Shown here piece by piece: positions 25,318-34,886 of a stretch of 64,000 nt of DNA. The notes under the pieces are model-generated. The model was not told the origin of the DNA. It saw nothing but the letters and a program-made list of their open reading frames with translations, and ran no database searches. Both the position numbers and the translations under genes were made by a program. The number at the start of each line of letters is the position of its first letter. The stretch's first letter is position 1. This DNA is from Burkholderiales bacterium (lineage in GTDB: Bacteria; Pseudomonadota; Gammaproteobacteria; Burkholderiales; Casimicrobiaceae), in the NCBI GenBank assembly GCA_017989135.1, contig JAGNQL010000001.1, forward strand, positions 101,673-165,672, in the 5' to 3' direction.

Positions 25318-26061
25318 ATGACTGACCCGATACGATTATCCAAACGCATGAGCGAGTTGGGCCTGTCTTCTCGGCGTGAGGCCGACGAATGGATTGAGCG
25401 CGGTTGGGTGCGCGTTGACGGTGTGCCGGCTGTGTTGGGTCAAAAGGTGCTGCCGCATAATGTCATCACTATCGAGCGTGCAGCCACCGACGAGCAAGCG
25501 GAGCGAGTGACTGTATTGCTCAACAAGCCGATTGGGTACGTGAGTGGGCAGGCCGAAGATGGCTACGAGCCTGCGGTGGTGCTCGTGCGGCCGGAAAATC
25601 AGTGGCGAGACGATACCTCGCCGCTTCGTTTTCGCCGCGAGCAACTTAAGAGTTTGGTGCCTGCAGGTCGCCTCGACATTGACTCGACGGGGCTGCTTGT
25701 GCTCACGCAGGATGGACGCATCGCCAAGCAATTGATTGGCGAAAACTCATTGGTTGAAAAAGAGTATCTCGTTCGCGTGCAGTCATTGCGTGGCGGGCGA
25801 TTGCCTGACGCTGAGTTGAGGCTCCTTAATCATGGCTTGTCGATTGACGGTGCAGCTCTGAAACCGGCAAAGGTGTGGTGGCAGAACGAGGACCAGCTTC
25901 GCTTTATCTTGCGTGAAGGCAAGAAGCGGCAAATTCGCAAAATGTGCGACATGGTCGGCTTGCATGTCGTGGCGTTGAAGCGCATTCGTATCGGCAATGT
26001 TCAGCTTGGAGACGTGCCGATTGGCGCGTGGCGATACTTGGGCGCGAACGAGTCGTTTTAG
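25318..26061 (+). CDS. RsuA/RluF-family pseudouridine synthase
   Basis: A 247-residue protein. The N-terminal S4 RNA-binding domain (RLSKRMSELGLSSRREADEW) is followed by the catalytic domain with GRLDIDSTGLLVLTQDG, whose Asp is the nucleophile, then KEYLVRVQSL and REGKKRQIRKMCDMVG. The order and the size match RluF (23S rRNA U2604) or a close RsuA relative; rRNA position cannot be told from sequence. ATG 25318 is the family-like start. The gene sits between dctM and the convergent dctP gene and looks unrelated to them. Confidence 0.9.
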   Translation: MTDPIRLSKRMSELGLSSRREADEWIERGWVRVDGVPAVLGQKVLPHNVITIERAATDEQAERVTVLLNKPIGYVSGQAEDGYEPAVVLVRPENQWRDDTSPLRFRREQLKSLVPAGRLDIDSTGLLVLTQDGRIAKQLIGENSLVEKEYLVRVQSLRGGRLPDAELRLLNHGLSIDGAALKPAKVWWQNEDQLRFILREGKKRQIRKMCDMVGLHVVALKRIRIGNVQLGDVPIGAWRYLGANESF

Positions 26062-26106
26062 TTGTATATGCGCGCTTTGGATAGCGAACGTCACGTTTTC
26101 CAATTT

Positions 26107-26167
26107 GTAGGCGCGGACTCGGCCGCGCTTCCCCGTGGCCCGGAGCGACGCCAAGTCGTCGCCTACA
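26107..26167. repeat. Family B hairpin element, copy 4
   Basis: Runs from GTAGGCGCGGACTCGGCCGC to CGACGCCAAGTCGTCGCCTAC. It lies 45 bp past the pseudouridine synthase stop codon, with an AGCCGC-type arm and the same GTAG/CTAC ends as the other copies. It is the last repeat of either family before the 13-kb repeat-free stretch. Confidence 0.75.
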
Positions 26168-26267
26168 TAGTGTGCGATTGGCGTTGGTGATTTACGTGCC
26201 CTTATCTCGCGCGATGGTGGGTTAGCAAGCCGTGGAAAAGGCGAAGTCCCACCGGTTCGGGACCCAG

Positions 26268-26300
26268 AAAAAAGCCCGCAGGGCTTGCGCCGTGCGGGCT
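26268..26300 (-). terminator. Intrinsic terminator after dctP
   Basis: On the minus strand a stem AGCCCGCA ... TGCGGGCT is followed by TTTTTCT, 38 bp past the dctP stop codon. Confidence 0.85.
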
Positions 26301-26337
26301 GAGGATTCACATGTTGTAACAGTAACTATCGTCGCGT

Positions 26338-27426
26338 TTACAGCTTCTGCGATTGCATGAAGGTGTCGAAGCTCATCTCTGTGAAGCGGAACCACAGGTT
26401 CGCATCAGCACGGAACTTGGAGTAGTCGTCGTAGATTTTTTTCCACGCAGGATTCTTAGCTGAAGTTTCGGCGTAGAGATCCATGGACTCTTTGAACGCT
26501 TTGTCCATCAAGTCTTTCGGGAAGCGGTGCAGCTTCGTGCCGGCGGCGACCAGCGTTTTCAACGCGGCTGGGTTGCGCGCGTCGTAGCGAGCCTGCATTT
26601 CGGTATGAGCGTAAGCTGCGGCATTCTCAACGATCGCTTTGTACTCAGGGGTGAGTGCGTCGTAGGCCTTTTGGTTGACGAAAAGGTCGAGCTGCGGGCC
26701 ACCTTCCCACCAACCTGGGTAGTAGTAGTGTGGTGCCACTTTGTTGAAGCCGAGCTTCTGGTCATCGTACGGGCCAACCCACTCGCATGCGTCGATGGTG
26801 CCTTTTTCCAGTGCTTGATAAATCTCGCCGCCTGGAATGTTCTGTGGCACAGCGCCAAGGCGTGAACACACTTTGCCGGCGAAGCCGCCGACGCGGAACT
26901 TCAGGCCGTTGAAGTCAGCGGCCGATTTGATTTCTTTGCGATACCAGCCGCCCATCTGTGCGCCGGTGTTGCCCATCGGGAAGCTGATCATGCTGTACTT
27001 CGCGTAGAACTCGCGCATCAGCTTCAGGCCGTTGCCCTCGTACTGCCAAGCAGTCATCTGACGGCTGTTGAGGCCGAATGGGATGGCACAACCGAGCGCA
27101 AACGTGTCATCTTTGCCGAAGTAGTAGTAAGGCGCGGTGTGACCTGCCTCAACAGTGCCGTTTTGCACCGCGTCAACCAAGCCTGGTGTCGGAACAATTT
27201 CGCCAGCGGCGTGAACCGAAATCTGGAACTTGCCACCGGTCATTTTCGAGACTTGCTGGGCGAACACCTCAGCTGCGCCGTAAATCGTGTCGAGCGACTT
27301 AGGGAACGCCGAGGTCAAACGCCAACGGACTGCGGGCGATTGGCCGATGACCGCTGGGGCTGCCAGAACGGCACCACCGGTTGCGGCCGTGGCGGCTGCT
27401 TTAGATAGAAAATCACGACGTTGCAT
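26338..27426 (-). CDS. dctP: TRAP transporter solute-binding protein (DctP)
   Basis: A 362-residue periplasmic protein with a Tat-like leader (MQRRDFLSKAAATAATGG, with the RRDFL variant of RRxFLK). The body has the DctP markers FPKSLDTIYGAAEVFAQQV, GEIVPTPGLVDAVQNGTVE, YYYFGKDDTFALGCAIPFG, NFNGLKFRVGG-like ADFNGLKFRVGGFAGKV and GLKFRVGG, and the Trp-rich ligand-pocket segment GTIDACEWVGPYDDQKL. It delivers an organic acid or similar ligand to the DctQM permease encoded 1.1 kb away on the other strand. Its relatives with this Trp/Tyr pocket often bind 2-oxo or keto acids. Its own terminator is visible. Confidence 0.88.
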   Translation of the reverse strand: MQRRDFLSKAAATAATGGAVLAAPAVIGQSPAVRWRLTSAFPKSLDTIYGAAEVFAQQVSKMTGGKFQISVHAAGEIVPTPGLVDAVQNGTVEAGHTAPYYYFGKDDTFALGCAIPFGLNSRQMTAWQYEGNGLKLMREFYAKYSMISFPMGNTGAQMGGWYRKEIKSAADFNGLKFRVGGFAGKVCSRLGAVPQNIPGGEIYQALEKGTIDACEWVGPYDDQKLGFNKVAPHYYYPGWWEGGPQLDLFVNQKAYDALTPEYKAIVENAAAYAHTEMQARYDARNPAALKTLVAAGTKLHRFPKDLMDKAFKESMDLYAETSAKNPAWKKIYDDYSKFRADANLWFRFTEMSFDTFMQSQKL

Positions 27427-27658
27427 AGTCTCTCCTGATGAGTCGATTTTTGAAAGTGGAATTGCCGCTTGACGCGACGCCCCGAAATACAGCGACAGCC
27501 GAACTTGGCCTTGGCAGTATTGTATGTATGCGAGCGACTGACAGCGCTAGGGGTTTCCCGCGGCGGCGCTGAGTTTCATGGCCTGCTTACAATGCTGGCG
27601 ATACTTTGTAAGCGTTTGGTACGAGCACCGAACGCCATTCTTAGGAAATGACCCACCC

Positions 27659-28924
27659 ATGACAGCCACTTCTCACGAACTCGTTGCGGCGGTGCTGTTC
27701 GCACTCGCAATCGCGCACACTTTTCTCGCACCCAAGATTGCGTCGTACGGCCACCACCACCCCTCGCACAAGGGGCTTTTTCACTTGCTGGGGGAAGTTG
27801 AAGCAGTCTTCGGGCTTTGGTCCGGCGTGCTGTTGGCTTATCTCTTTTTCTCTGGTGGCTTCAAAGCCGCGACTGATTACATTGATGGCCGCAACTTCAC
27901 GGAACCGATGTTTGTGATCGCGATTATGGTTGTGGCCGCCAGTAAGCCTGTGCTGCACGTCGCGAAGCTGTTTGTGTCCGCGCTGGCGAGAATGATGCCA
28001 TTGCCGCAAACCGTCGCGATGTTCTGGCTGACACTTGCGTTTGTTCCGTTGTTGGGGTCGTTCATCACCGAGCCCGCCGCTATGACGTTGGCTGCATTTA
28101 TGCTGCGGGACCGTTTCTATAGGGCGCACTTATCTTCTAGGTTGAAGTACGCGGCGCTTGGCGTGTTGTTTGTCAACGTATCGATTGGTGGCGTCCTGAC
28201 TCCATACGCGGCGCCTCCCGTGCTTATGGTTGCCGCCAAGTGGGATTGGAACATCGGATTCATGATTTCCAATTTCGGCTGGCGATCGGCCCTAGCGGTT
28301 GTGACCAACGCGACGATTATTACCGCGATGTTCTATCGTGAAATCAAATCGGTCAGCGCCACGCATGACGGCACCAACGAGGGTTCGATTCCGGTGACCG
28401 TCTGCCTCACCCATATTGCTCTTTTGGTGGGTGTCGTCGTCTTCGCGCATCACCCGGCGCTGTTTATGGGTGTCTTGCTGCTTTTCTTGGGGATCGCAAG
28501 CGCGTATCCACGGTTCCAAGACCGCTTAATTCTTCGCGAAGCACTGATGGTCGGATTTTTCCTCGCTGGCTTGGTAGTGCTGGGTGGCATGCAACAATGG
28601 TGGCTGCAACCGCTGTTGCTCAGAATGTCGCCGGATCAGGTGTACTTCGGCGCGACGGCCTTGACCGCCATCACTGACAACGCGGCACTGACCTATCTTG
28701 GGTCACTTGTGCCCGGCCTGTCGCCGGAGTTCAAGTACATGCTCGTGGCCGGGGCGGTCACGGGTGGCGGTTTAACCGTTATCGCCAACGCGCCGAATCC
28801 CGCAGGCTACTCGATCCTCAAGGGCTACTTTAAAGACGAGCACATCAGCCCGTTGTGGCTCCTTGTGGCGGCCGCAGGCCCAACATTGGTCGCGATCATG
28901 TGCTTCTGGCTTCTGCCGCGGTAA
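27659..28924 (+). CDS. Putative Na+/H+ antiporter (PF07399 type), paralogue 1
   Basis: A 421-residue membrane protein with about 11-12 hydrophobic segments. The conserved stretches DGRNFTEPMFVIAIMVVAAS, LGSFITEPAAMTLAAFML, VLFVNVSIGGVLTPYAAPP, TAITDNAALTYLGSLVPG and GGGLTVIANAPNPAGYSIL identify the Na_H_antiport_2 family. The TAITDNAA segment carries the paired Asp-Asn likely to bind the ion. A second member (37927-39198) shares all five segments with about 55-60 percent identity by eye. Both flank the osmotic-stress genes in the same orientation. ATG 27659 follows TTAGGAA. Ion specificity is inferred from the family only. Confidence 0.85.
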   Translation: MTATSHELVAAVLFALAIAHTFLAPKIASYGHHHPSHKGLFHLLGEVEAVFGLWSGVLLAYLFFSGGFKAATDYIDGRNFTEPMFVIAIMVVAASKPVLHVAKLFVSALARMMPLPQTVAMFWLTLAFVPLLGSFITEPAAMTLAAFMLRDRFYRAHLSSRLKYAALGVLFVNVSIGGVLTPYAAPPVLMVAAKWDWNIGFMISNFGWRSALAVVTNATIITAMFYREIKSVSATHDGTNEGSIPVTVCLTHIALLVGVVVFAHHPALFMGVLLLFLGIASAYPRFQDRLILREALMVGFFLAGLVVLGGMQQWWLQPLLLRMSPDQVYFGATALTAITDNAALTYLGSLVPGLSPEFKYMLVAGAVTGGGLTVIANAPNPAGYSILKGYFKDEHISPLWLLVAAAGPTLVAIMCFWLLPR

Positions 28925-29227
28925 TCACTCCCCGAATCGTGCAACGTTGTCCATTAGGTGAAACTGAACCGGCACGTGGCCGTGGATTACGTGGTTGGTT
29001 ACTTTGTCACCCTTGGATTACCGGTTGAGTGCCGACGGTGTTGAAGGTGGTGCGCTAAGCCAACACTCATCGGGACCGGCATCGCCCGCGATTGCGACTT
29101 ATGGTGTGCCCGAGTTGATTGCTCTGTCCGACGAAGGCCCGTTCCCACTGGCAGACGGCGAGGCACATGTTCGCATCTGGGCGTGTTTTGGCCTGTTGCA
29201 GGTTTGTTGGTCCTGCATAATCTGGTC
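28925..29227. other. 303-bp gap without a recognisable gene
   Basis: Between the PF07399 antiporter and the CPA1 antiporter I see no protein-coding frame with family support, no repeat copy and no clear terminator. A GTG in frame with the next gene occurs at 29183 and could shorten this gap. Confidence 0.6.
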
Positions 29228-30502
29228 ATGCTCGATATCTCTGCTACCTGTCTCGTCGTCACTGCATGTCTCGCGTATCTCAATCACCGTTTCGTCGGCC
29301 TGCCCACCACAATTGGGGTAATGGTCACGGCGCTCGTGTTGACGTTGGTCCTGATCGCCGTGGATGCTGCCGGGCTAGGCGGCGGGTTGCGTCAATACGA
29401 GGAGTCGCTGCTGCGCTCCATCAGTTTCTCTGACGTATTGATGCAAGGCATGCTTTCGCTCCTTCTGTTTGCTGGCGCGTTGCATGTTGATCTAAGTGAA
29501 CTCAAGGCCTACCGTTGGCAGATTGGCGTCTTGGCGGTTATCGGCACCCTCGCCTCAACGATTCTGGTTGGTCTCGCAATGTGGTGGCTGCTGCCGCTCG
29601 TGGGGCTGCCTCTACCTCTGATTTATTGCTTACTTTTCGGTGCGCTAATTTCGCCGACTGATCCGATTGCAGTGATGGGTATTCTCAAATCGGCGGGCGC
29701 ACCCAAAAACCTCGAATTGGTGATTGCAGGCGAATCACTATTCAACGACGGTGTGGGCGTGGTGATTTTTTCGCTGTTGCTCGGCATGCTGGCCAGCGGC
29801 GTGACGCCCACTGTCGGGCAGGGATTTGAGCTGTTGCTGCGCGAAGCGGGCGGCGGGATACTGTTTGGTGGAATTCTCGGATACGTCACCTTTTTGATGC
29901 TTCGAAGCGTCGACAACTATCAGGTCGAAGTGCTGCTGACGCTCGCCGCCGTGACCGGCGGATATACGCTGGCGAACAAGCTTCACGTGTCCGGCCCGCT
30001 CGCGATGGTGGTTGCAGGTCTCATCATCGGCAATCATGGTCGCGCCCTCGCGATGTCGGATACGACTCGCCGCTACGTCGACATGTTCTGGGAGTTGCTC
30101 GACGAAATTTTGAATGCCGTGCTGTTTGTGCTGATCGGAATGGAAGTGATCGTCATTGCGTTCAACTCACATGTTTTTGCCGCTGCCGCACTCGCTGCGG
30201 TGATCACGCTTGTTGTGCGCGCGTTGGTGGCTGGCCTTCCAGTCGGCGTGCTGCCGAGCTTGTTCCGTCTGCCGCGCGGCTCATGGCAAGTGCTGACATG
30301 GGGCGGACTGCGCGGCGGCATCTCGGTGGCATTGGCACTGTCCATTCCGAACGGCCCCGAAAGGGAAACGATTCTTGCGCTGACTTACTGTGTCGTGGTT
30401 GCTTCGATTCTGGGGCAGGGGCTCAGCATCGGGCGCGTGGTCAAGCACGCTGTGAAAGTCGATCCTGTTTCTGCAGCGCGCCTCGGAGCAGGCAAGCATT
30501 GA
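29228..30502 (+). CDS. CPA1-family Na+/H+ antiporter (NhaP-like)
   Basis: A 424-residue membrane protein with 12-13 hydrophobic segments. SPTDPIAVMGILKS (the loop with the essential Asp) and AGESLFNDGVGVVIFSLLLG (with the ND ion-binding pair) are the NhaP/NHE signatures; LTWGGLRGGISVALALS is the third hallmark. It exchanges cytoplasmic Na+ (or K+) for H+. The ATG at 29228 (MLDISATCLVVTACLAYLNHRF) matches family N-termini; a GTG 45 bp upstream would add 15 hydrophobic residues. It opens the trehalose/ion-homeostasis block on the plus strand. No soluble CTD or RCK domain is visible. Confidence 0.88.
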   Translation: MLDISATCLVVTACLAYLNHRFVGLPTTIGVMVTALVLTLVLIAVDAAGLGGGLRQYEESLLRSISFSDVLMQGMLSLLLFAGALHVDLSELKAYRWQIGVLAVIGTLASTILVGLAMWWLLPLVGLPLPLIYCLLFGALISPTDPIAVMGILKSAGAPKNLELVIAGESLFNDGVGVVIFSLLLGMLASGVTPTVGQGFELLLREAGGGILFGGILGYVTFLMLRSVDNYQVEVLLTLAAVTGGYTLANKLHVSGPLAMVVAGLIIGNHGRALAMSDTTRRYVDMFWELLDEILNAVLFVLIGMEVIVIAFNSHVFAAAALAAVITLVVRALVAGLPVGVLPSLFRLPRGSWQVLTWGGLRGGISVALALSIPNGPERETILALTYCVVVASILGQGLSIGRVVKHAVKVDPVSAARLGAGKH

Positions 30503-30588
30503 GCGCTTCCACGTGTCCGCATTCGTTCTCTTTCCTATGTTTGCCGGATGCTTATTCGGTTCAATAGAAAGACGCCGCGCCATCCGCG

Positions 30589-32448
30589 TTAGACCACACT
30601 GTCCCACGGGGCGGACAAACGCACAGCACCGTTGATGATGCCCACCATTGAGTAAGTTTGCGGGAAATTTCCCCAAAGCTCACCGGTCTTCGCGTCCATG
30701 TCTTCGCTCAGTAGGCCGACTTTGTTTCGTCTGGAAAGCAACATCTCAAACGCGTCCCTGGCCAGATCGCGTCGACCGATCCGCGCGAGCGCGTCGACCC
30801 GCCAGAATGAACACACATTAAATGCGGTTTCAGGTTTGCCGAAATCGTCAACCGCCTCGTAACGGCGCATGAACGGGCCGTCGCAGAGCGCGCGCTCCAA
30901 CGCCCCAACGGTGCTGATGAAACGCGGATCGTTGGGCGGGAGGAATCCCACCTCGGCCATCAGCAGGACGCTGGCATCAAGGTCGCTACCGCCGAGACTC
31001 TCGACGAAGGCGCCTAGCTCCGCGTTCCACGCACGCAGCAGTATGTCTTCGCGGATCGTTTCTGCGCGCGCGTGCCAGACGTGGGCGCGCGTCTCGAGGC
31101 CGAGCGTGCCAGCGATTCTGCCGAGCCGATCACACGCCGCCCAGCACATGAGTGCTGATGATGTGTGAATACGTGCGCGCGTGCGTAGCTCCCAAATGCC
31201 GGCATCCGGTTTATCGTGCAGCAGCCATGCCTGCTCGCCCACGCCTTCGAGTGAGGCGAAGTCACTCGCGTCACAGCGTCGCAGCAGACGATGATCATGA
31301 AAGCCCTGCGCAGCGGCGAGGACAATATTGCCGTACACGTCATGCTGGAAATGCTCATGCGCCTGATTGCCTACGCGCACCGGGCCCATGCCACGATAGC
31401 CGCGTGCATTCGCCACCACAGATTCCGGCTGGTCGCTTTCAAGGCCAATGCCATACAACGGCTTGATGTGTCCGTTGCGCGATGAACGTACCACATTGAA
31501 CAGCCATTGCAGGTAGTTCTCCATTGTGCCCACTTCGGCAATGCTATTGAGTGCTCGGACGACAAAAAAGGCGTCGCGTAACCAGCAATACCGGTAATCC
31601 CAGTTGCGGCCGCTGTGCGCGGCTTCGGGAATGCTAGTGGTCATCGCGGCCACGATCGCCCCGGTCTCTTCGTACTGGCAAAGTTTGAGCGTGATAGCTG
31701 CGCGTATCACCGCATCCTGCCATTCCAGCGGCAGTGCGAGGCGACGCGTCCAGTGTCGCCAGTACGATGCCGTTTGCTCTTCGAATTCGCGGGCGGTTTC
31801 CTCGACTCCGCCGACGAGCGTTTCGTCTGGGCCGAGCAACAGACTCAGTGGCTTGTCCAGCGTGAACCACGTGCTGTCCATCAGGTACGTCACTGGCACA
31901 CTCGTGTTCAGGCGTAGCGTTTGGTCGGGCATTACATAGCGCACATGATGACTGCCCCGCGTGACCACCGGCGCACTCGCGCCCCAGTTTGCCCGCGGAC
32001 GTACAGTAAAGCGAACGCGCGGATTTCCGTTGATCGGTCGCACACGGCGAACCAGTTGTGCGGGGCGAAATACGCGATCCCGATTGACGTACCGTGGCGC
32101 GAAATCGAGCACTTCTATACCATTCCCACTGCTATCGAAGAGACGGGTTCGCACGATAGCCGTACCCGCGTCATAAGCCTGTTCGACGCGAACAAAGTTT
32201 TCGATCTGCAGTGACATGGCGCCCTCCGCAGGCGTTCCATGCTCGCTGTTGATCAAGGCATCGAATACAGGCACGCTATCGAACCGCGGCATGCAGCACC
32301 AGACAATAGTCGCGTGTTCATCCACCAGCGCGCTGATCGTGCAATTGCCGATCATTGCCAGCTCCAGCGAGGCGACTTTCGCGTTCTCGGGCGATGCTGG
32401 ATGTGAAGTTGGTGCTGGTTCGTGCAAAGTTAATCCCTTCAAATGCAT
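30589..32448 (-). CDS. GH15-family glycoside hydrolase (glucoamylase/trehalase-like)
   Basis: A 619-residue cytoplasmic protein. An N-terminal beta-sandwich-like region with CISALVDEHATIVWCCMPRF-type sequence (here NCTISALVDEHATIVWCCMP) is followed by an (alpha/alpha)6 barrel with SGRNWDYRYCWLRDAFF (acid/base side) and MDAKTGELWGNFPQTYSMVG (base side), both typical of GH15. Some bacterial GH15 proteins cleave trehalose, and genes of this branch often sit beside otsA/otsB, as here (divergent, 74 bp apart). Trehalose turnover is thus the likely role, but alpha-glucan hydrolysis is possible. The start is uncertain: ATG 32448 or a shorter one at 32355. Confidence 0.85.
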   Translation of the reverse strand: MHLKGLTLHEPAPTSHPASPENAKVASLELAMIGNCTISALVDEHATIVWCCMPRFDSVPVFDALINSEHGTPAEGAMSLQIENFVRVEQAYDAGTAIVRTRLFDSSGNGIEVLDFAPRYVNRDRVFRPAQLVRRVRPINGNPRVRFTVRPRANWGASAPVVTRGSHHVRYVMPDQTLRLNTSVPVTYLMDSTWFTLDKPLSLLLGPDETLVGGVEETAREFEEQTASYWRHWTRRLALPLEWQDAVIRAAITLKLCQYEETGAIVAAMTTSIPEAAHSGRNWDYRYCWLRDAFFVVRALNSIAEVGTMENYLQWLFNVVRSSRNGHIKPLYGIGLESDQPESVVANARGYRGMGPVRVGNQAHEHFQHDVYGNIVLAAAQGFHDHRLLRRCDASDFASLEGVGEQAWLLHDKPDAGIWELRTRARIHTSSALMCWAACDRLGRIAGTLGLETRAHVWHARAETIREDILLRAWNAELGAFVESLGGSDLDASVLLMAEVGFLPPNDPRFISTVGALERALCDGPFMRRYEAVDDFGKPETAFNVCSFWRVDALARIGRRDLARDAFEMLLSRRNKVGLLSEDMDAKTGELWGNFPQTYSMVGIINGAVRLSAPWDSVV

Positions 32449-32522
32449 GTATATTCAGACAAATATATATTGGAACTCAACGATGTTGCGCCGCACGAGG
32501 CGCGGCACGGCAATGGCTATTG

Positions 32523-34883
32523 ATGTTCAAGACAATTCGACTCCAGCTTCGCTTTCTGTTGCCGCTTACGGTCACGCTGGTTATCGCTGCCTATCTGGCG
32601 GTCCCATTTCTTGACCAGGTAACGCTGCGTTGGTTCACGCGCGACCTGAACAGTCGCGGTTTACTTTTGGCCAATGCCATGTCCGATTCGATTGCCGAGG
32701 CAATGGCCGCCAATGGACCTGCGCGACTACGCCCTGTTTTCGATCGTACGGTTCAGGATGAGCGCCTCTTCGCGATTGGGCTGTGCACTCCGGATGGAAA
32801 GCTGGTGCTGTCGACGGACAGTTATGCCGCCAACCTTTCCTGCGCGTCGGCGCTTGAGTTATCACAACGCTCCGATCCGAATCTCAAGTTGTCGGGCGGC
32901 CCCGTCATCGTGGGGGTGCATGACATTGCTGCCGCCCGGGCGGGTGACGCTGCAAGTTCTGGGGTGGTGGCGGGTGACGTCCAGAATAGCTCCTCCATCG
33001 GGACACCTGCCCCCATCACTCTGCCAAACGAGCTCCCAGACGGCAGCGCAAATGCGGCGAGCGTGCGCGTTGTGGCGCGGCTCGTTTTGCTGCATGACAT
33101 CAGTTTCATCGAACGCCGAAGTCAGGACACGCGTCGCTACCTGATCGGGTTGATCGCCGCGTTGGGGCTCACCATTGCCTTCATCACGATGGTGGTTGCG
33201 CAACTGAGTTGGCGTGGCTGGGTCAACGGCGTTCGCGCCATCATGCGTGGGGAAGGTCTAGTCAGTCCGCTAATTCCGGCGCCGGAGTTGTCTCCTTTTG
33301 TCGCTGATTTGCGCTCTCGATTGCGCGACCTTGAAGACGAGTATCGACGCTCGCAGGGTCCGGAAGTCGACTGGAGCGCGGAGCGGCTGCGCGCGTTGTT
33401 GCACACGCAGCTCAGTGGCGATCAGGTGATCGTGGTATCAAATCGCGAGCCCTATATCCACGAACGGGTCGCCGGCGGCATCGTCGTCAAGCGGCCTGCC
33501 AGCGGCCTGGTAACAGCGGTGGAGCCGGTCATGCGCGCGTGCTCTGGCACCTGGATTGCGCACGGTAGTGGTAGCGCAGATCGCGCCGTAGTCGATGCCT
33601 CAGATCGCGTTCGCGTGCCTCCGGGCAACGACGAGTACTGGCTACGCCGAGTTTGGCTGACCGCTGAGGAGGAACAAGGCTACTACTACGGGTTTTCCAA
33701 TGAAGGCATGTGGCCGCTTTGTCATGTAGCACATGTGCGCCCGGTGTTTCGAGAATCGGACTGGGACGCGTATCGGCTAATCAATCAGCGATTTGCCGAC
33801 GCTGTCGTTGCCGAAGCCCGCACTGAAGATCCAGTGGTGTTGGTGCAGGACTATCACTTTGCACTACTTCCGGCAATGATCCGGGCGAAACTGCCAAGAG
33901 CAACCATCCTGACGTTTTGGCATATTCCGTGGCCTAACCCGGAGTCGTTTGGCATCTGTCCTTGGCGCAAAGAGATATTGCAAGGCATGCTAGGCAGCAC
34001 CATCATCGGGTTTCACACCCGTTTCCATTGCAAGAATTTCATTGAGACCGTGGATCGCTACCTCGAAGCGCGCATCGAGCATGAACACTCGACGATTTCA
34101 TTTCAGGAAAAAGATACGTTGATCGAGAGTTATCCCATTTCGATTGAATGGCCAAGCGAGGCGGAGGCTGCGCTATGGCCATCTGTGGCTGAATGCCGTC
34201 GCAATCTAGCGGCGCGGCTGGAACTGCCGATCGATGTATGCCTGGCTGTTGGCGTAGATCGCTTCGACTATACGAAAGGAATTCTGGAGCGACTGAATGC
34301 CGTCGAACGGTTGCTTGAGAAATGGCCGTCGTGGATTGGCAAGTTTGTGTTCGTTCAGATCGCTGCGCCGACTCGCGGAGCGCTTGACGAATATCGTTTG
34401 TTTCAGGAGCGTGTTGACGGTTTGACTGCACGAATCAACCAGCGATTTGGTCGCAACGGTTACCAACCGATACATCTTCTAGCGCAGCACCACGAGCGCG
34501 ACGCACTCACCGAGCTGTTCAGGGCAGCCAACATCTGCGTGGTGACCAGCTTGCACGACGGAATGAATCTGGTGTGCAAAGAGTTTGTGGCCGCCCGTGA
34601 CGATATGCAGGGCGTGCTCATACTTAGTCGCTTTGCCGGGGCTTCCCGAGAGATGGCGGAAGCCCTCATAGTCAATCCGTATCACGTTGAAGAGACAGCC
34701 GACGCGCTGCACCGCGCAGCCACTATGCCCCAGCCGGAGCAGCGCGAAAGAATGGCTAGTCTGCGTAGTACGATTCGCGAATTCAACGTCTTTCGCTGGG
34801 CTGGACGTATGCTTGCTGATGCCGGACGTTGGCGCTTGCGCGCCCGGATCGAGGCGCGTGTGCAACGCCATCGCGATACCTGA
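32523..34883 (+). CDS. otsA: Membrane-anchored trehalose-6-phosphate synthase with sensor-like N-terminus
   Basis: A 786-residue protein. Residues ~10-30 (FLLPLTVTLVIAAYLAVPFL) and ~205-226 (YLIGLIAALGLTIAFITMVV) are membrane helices, and the ~175 residues between them resemble the extracytoplasmic sensor of a histidine kinase. A HAMP-like linker follows. From ~301 comes a complete GT20 domain: VIVVSNREPYIHERVAGG, DYHFALLPAMIR, GVDRFDYTKGI and HDGMNLVCKEFVAA. It makes trehalose-6-phosphate from UDP-glucose and glucose-6-phosphate. Standard OtsA is ~470 residues and soluble, so the first 300 residues are extra. otsB starts 3 bp after its stop codon. ATG 32523 is chosen over an upstream frame with unlikely composition. 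Confidence 0.88.
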   Translation: MFKTIRLQLRFLLPLTVTLVIAAYLAVPFLDQVTLRWFTRDLNSRGLLLANAMSDSIAEAMAANGPARLRPVFDRTVQDERLFAIGLCTPDGKLVLSTDSYAANLSCASALELSQRSDPNLKLSGGPVIVGVHDIAAARAGDAASSGVVAGDVQNSSSIGTPAPITLPNELPDGSANAASVRVVARLVLLHDISFIERRSQDTRRYLIGLIAALGLTIAFITMVVAQLSWRGWVNGVRAIMRGEGLVSPLIPAPELSPFVADLRSRLRDLEDEYRRSQGPEVDWSAERLRALLHTQLSGDQVIVVSNREPYIHERVAGGIVVKRPASGLVTAVEPVMRACSGTWIAHGSGSADRAVVDASDRVRVPPGNDEYWLRRVWLTAEEEQGYYYGFSNEGMWPLCHVAHVRPVFRESDWDAYRLINQRFADAVVAEARTEDPVVLVQDYHFALLPAMIRAKLPRATILTFWHIPWPNPESFGICPWRKEILQGMLGSTIIGFHTRFHCKNFIETVDRYLEARIEHEHSTISFQEKDTLIESYPISIEWPSEAEAALWPSVAECRRNLAARLELPIDVCLAVGVDRFDYTKGILERLNAVERLLEKWPSWIGKFVFVQIAAPTRGALDEYRLFQERVDGLTARINQRFGRNGYQPIHLLAQHHERDALTELFRAANICVVTSLHDGMNLVCKEFVAARDDMQGVLILSRFAGASREMAEALIVNPYHVEETADALHRAATMPQPEQRERMASLRSTIREFNVFRWAGRMLADAGRWRLRARIEARVQRHRDT

Positions 34884-34886
34884 TGA

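Noticed and set aside
26240-26300. tRNA-like GGTTCGGGACC segment
   Set aside because: No acceptor or anticodon stems; it lies against the dctP terminator hairpin.
28995-29321. 108-residue frame between the two antiporters
   Set aside because: No family-like sequence, and it overlaps the start of the CPA1 antiporter in another frame.
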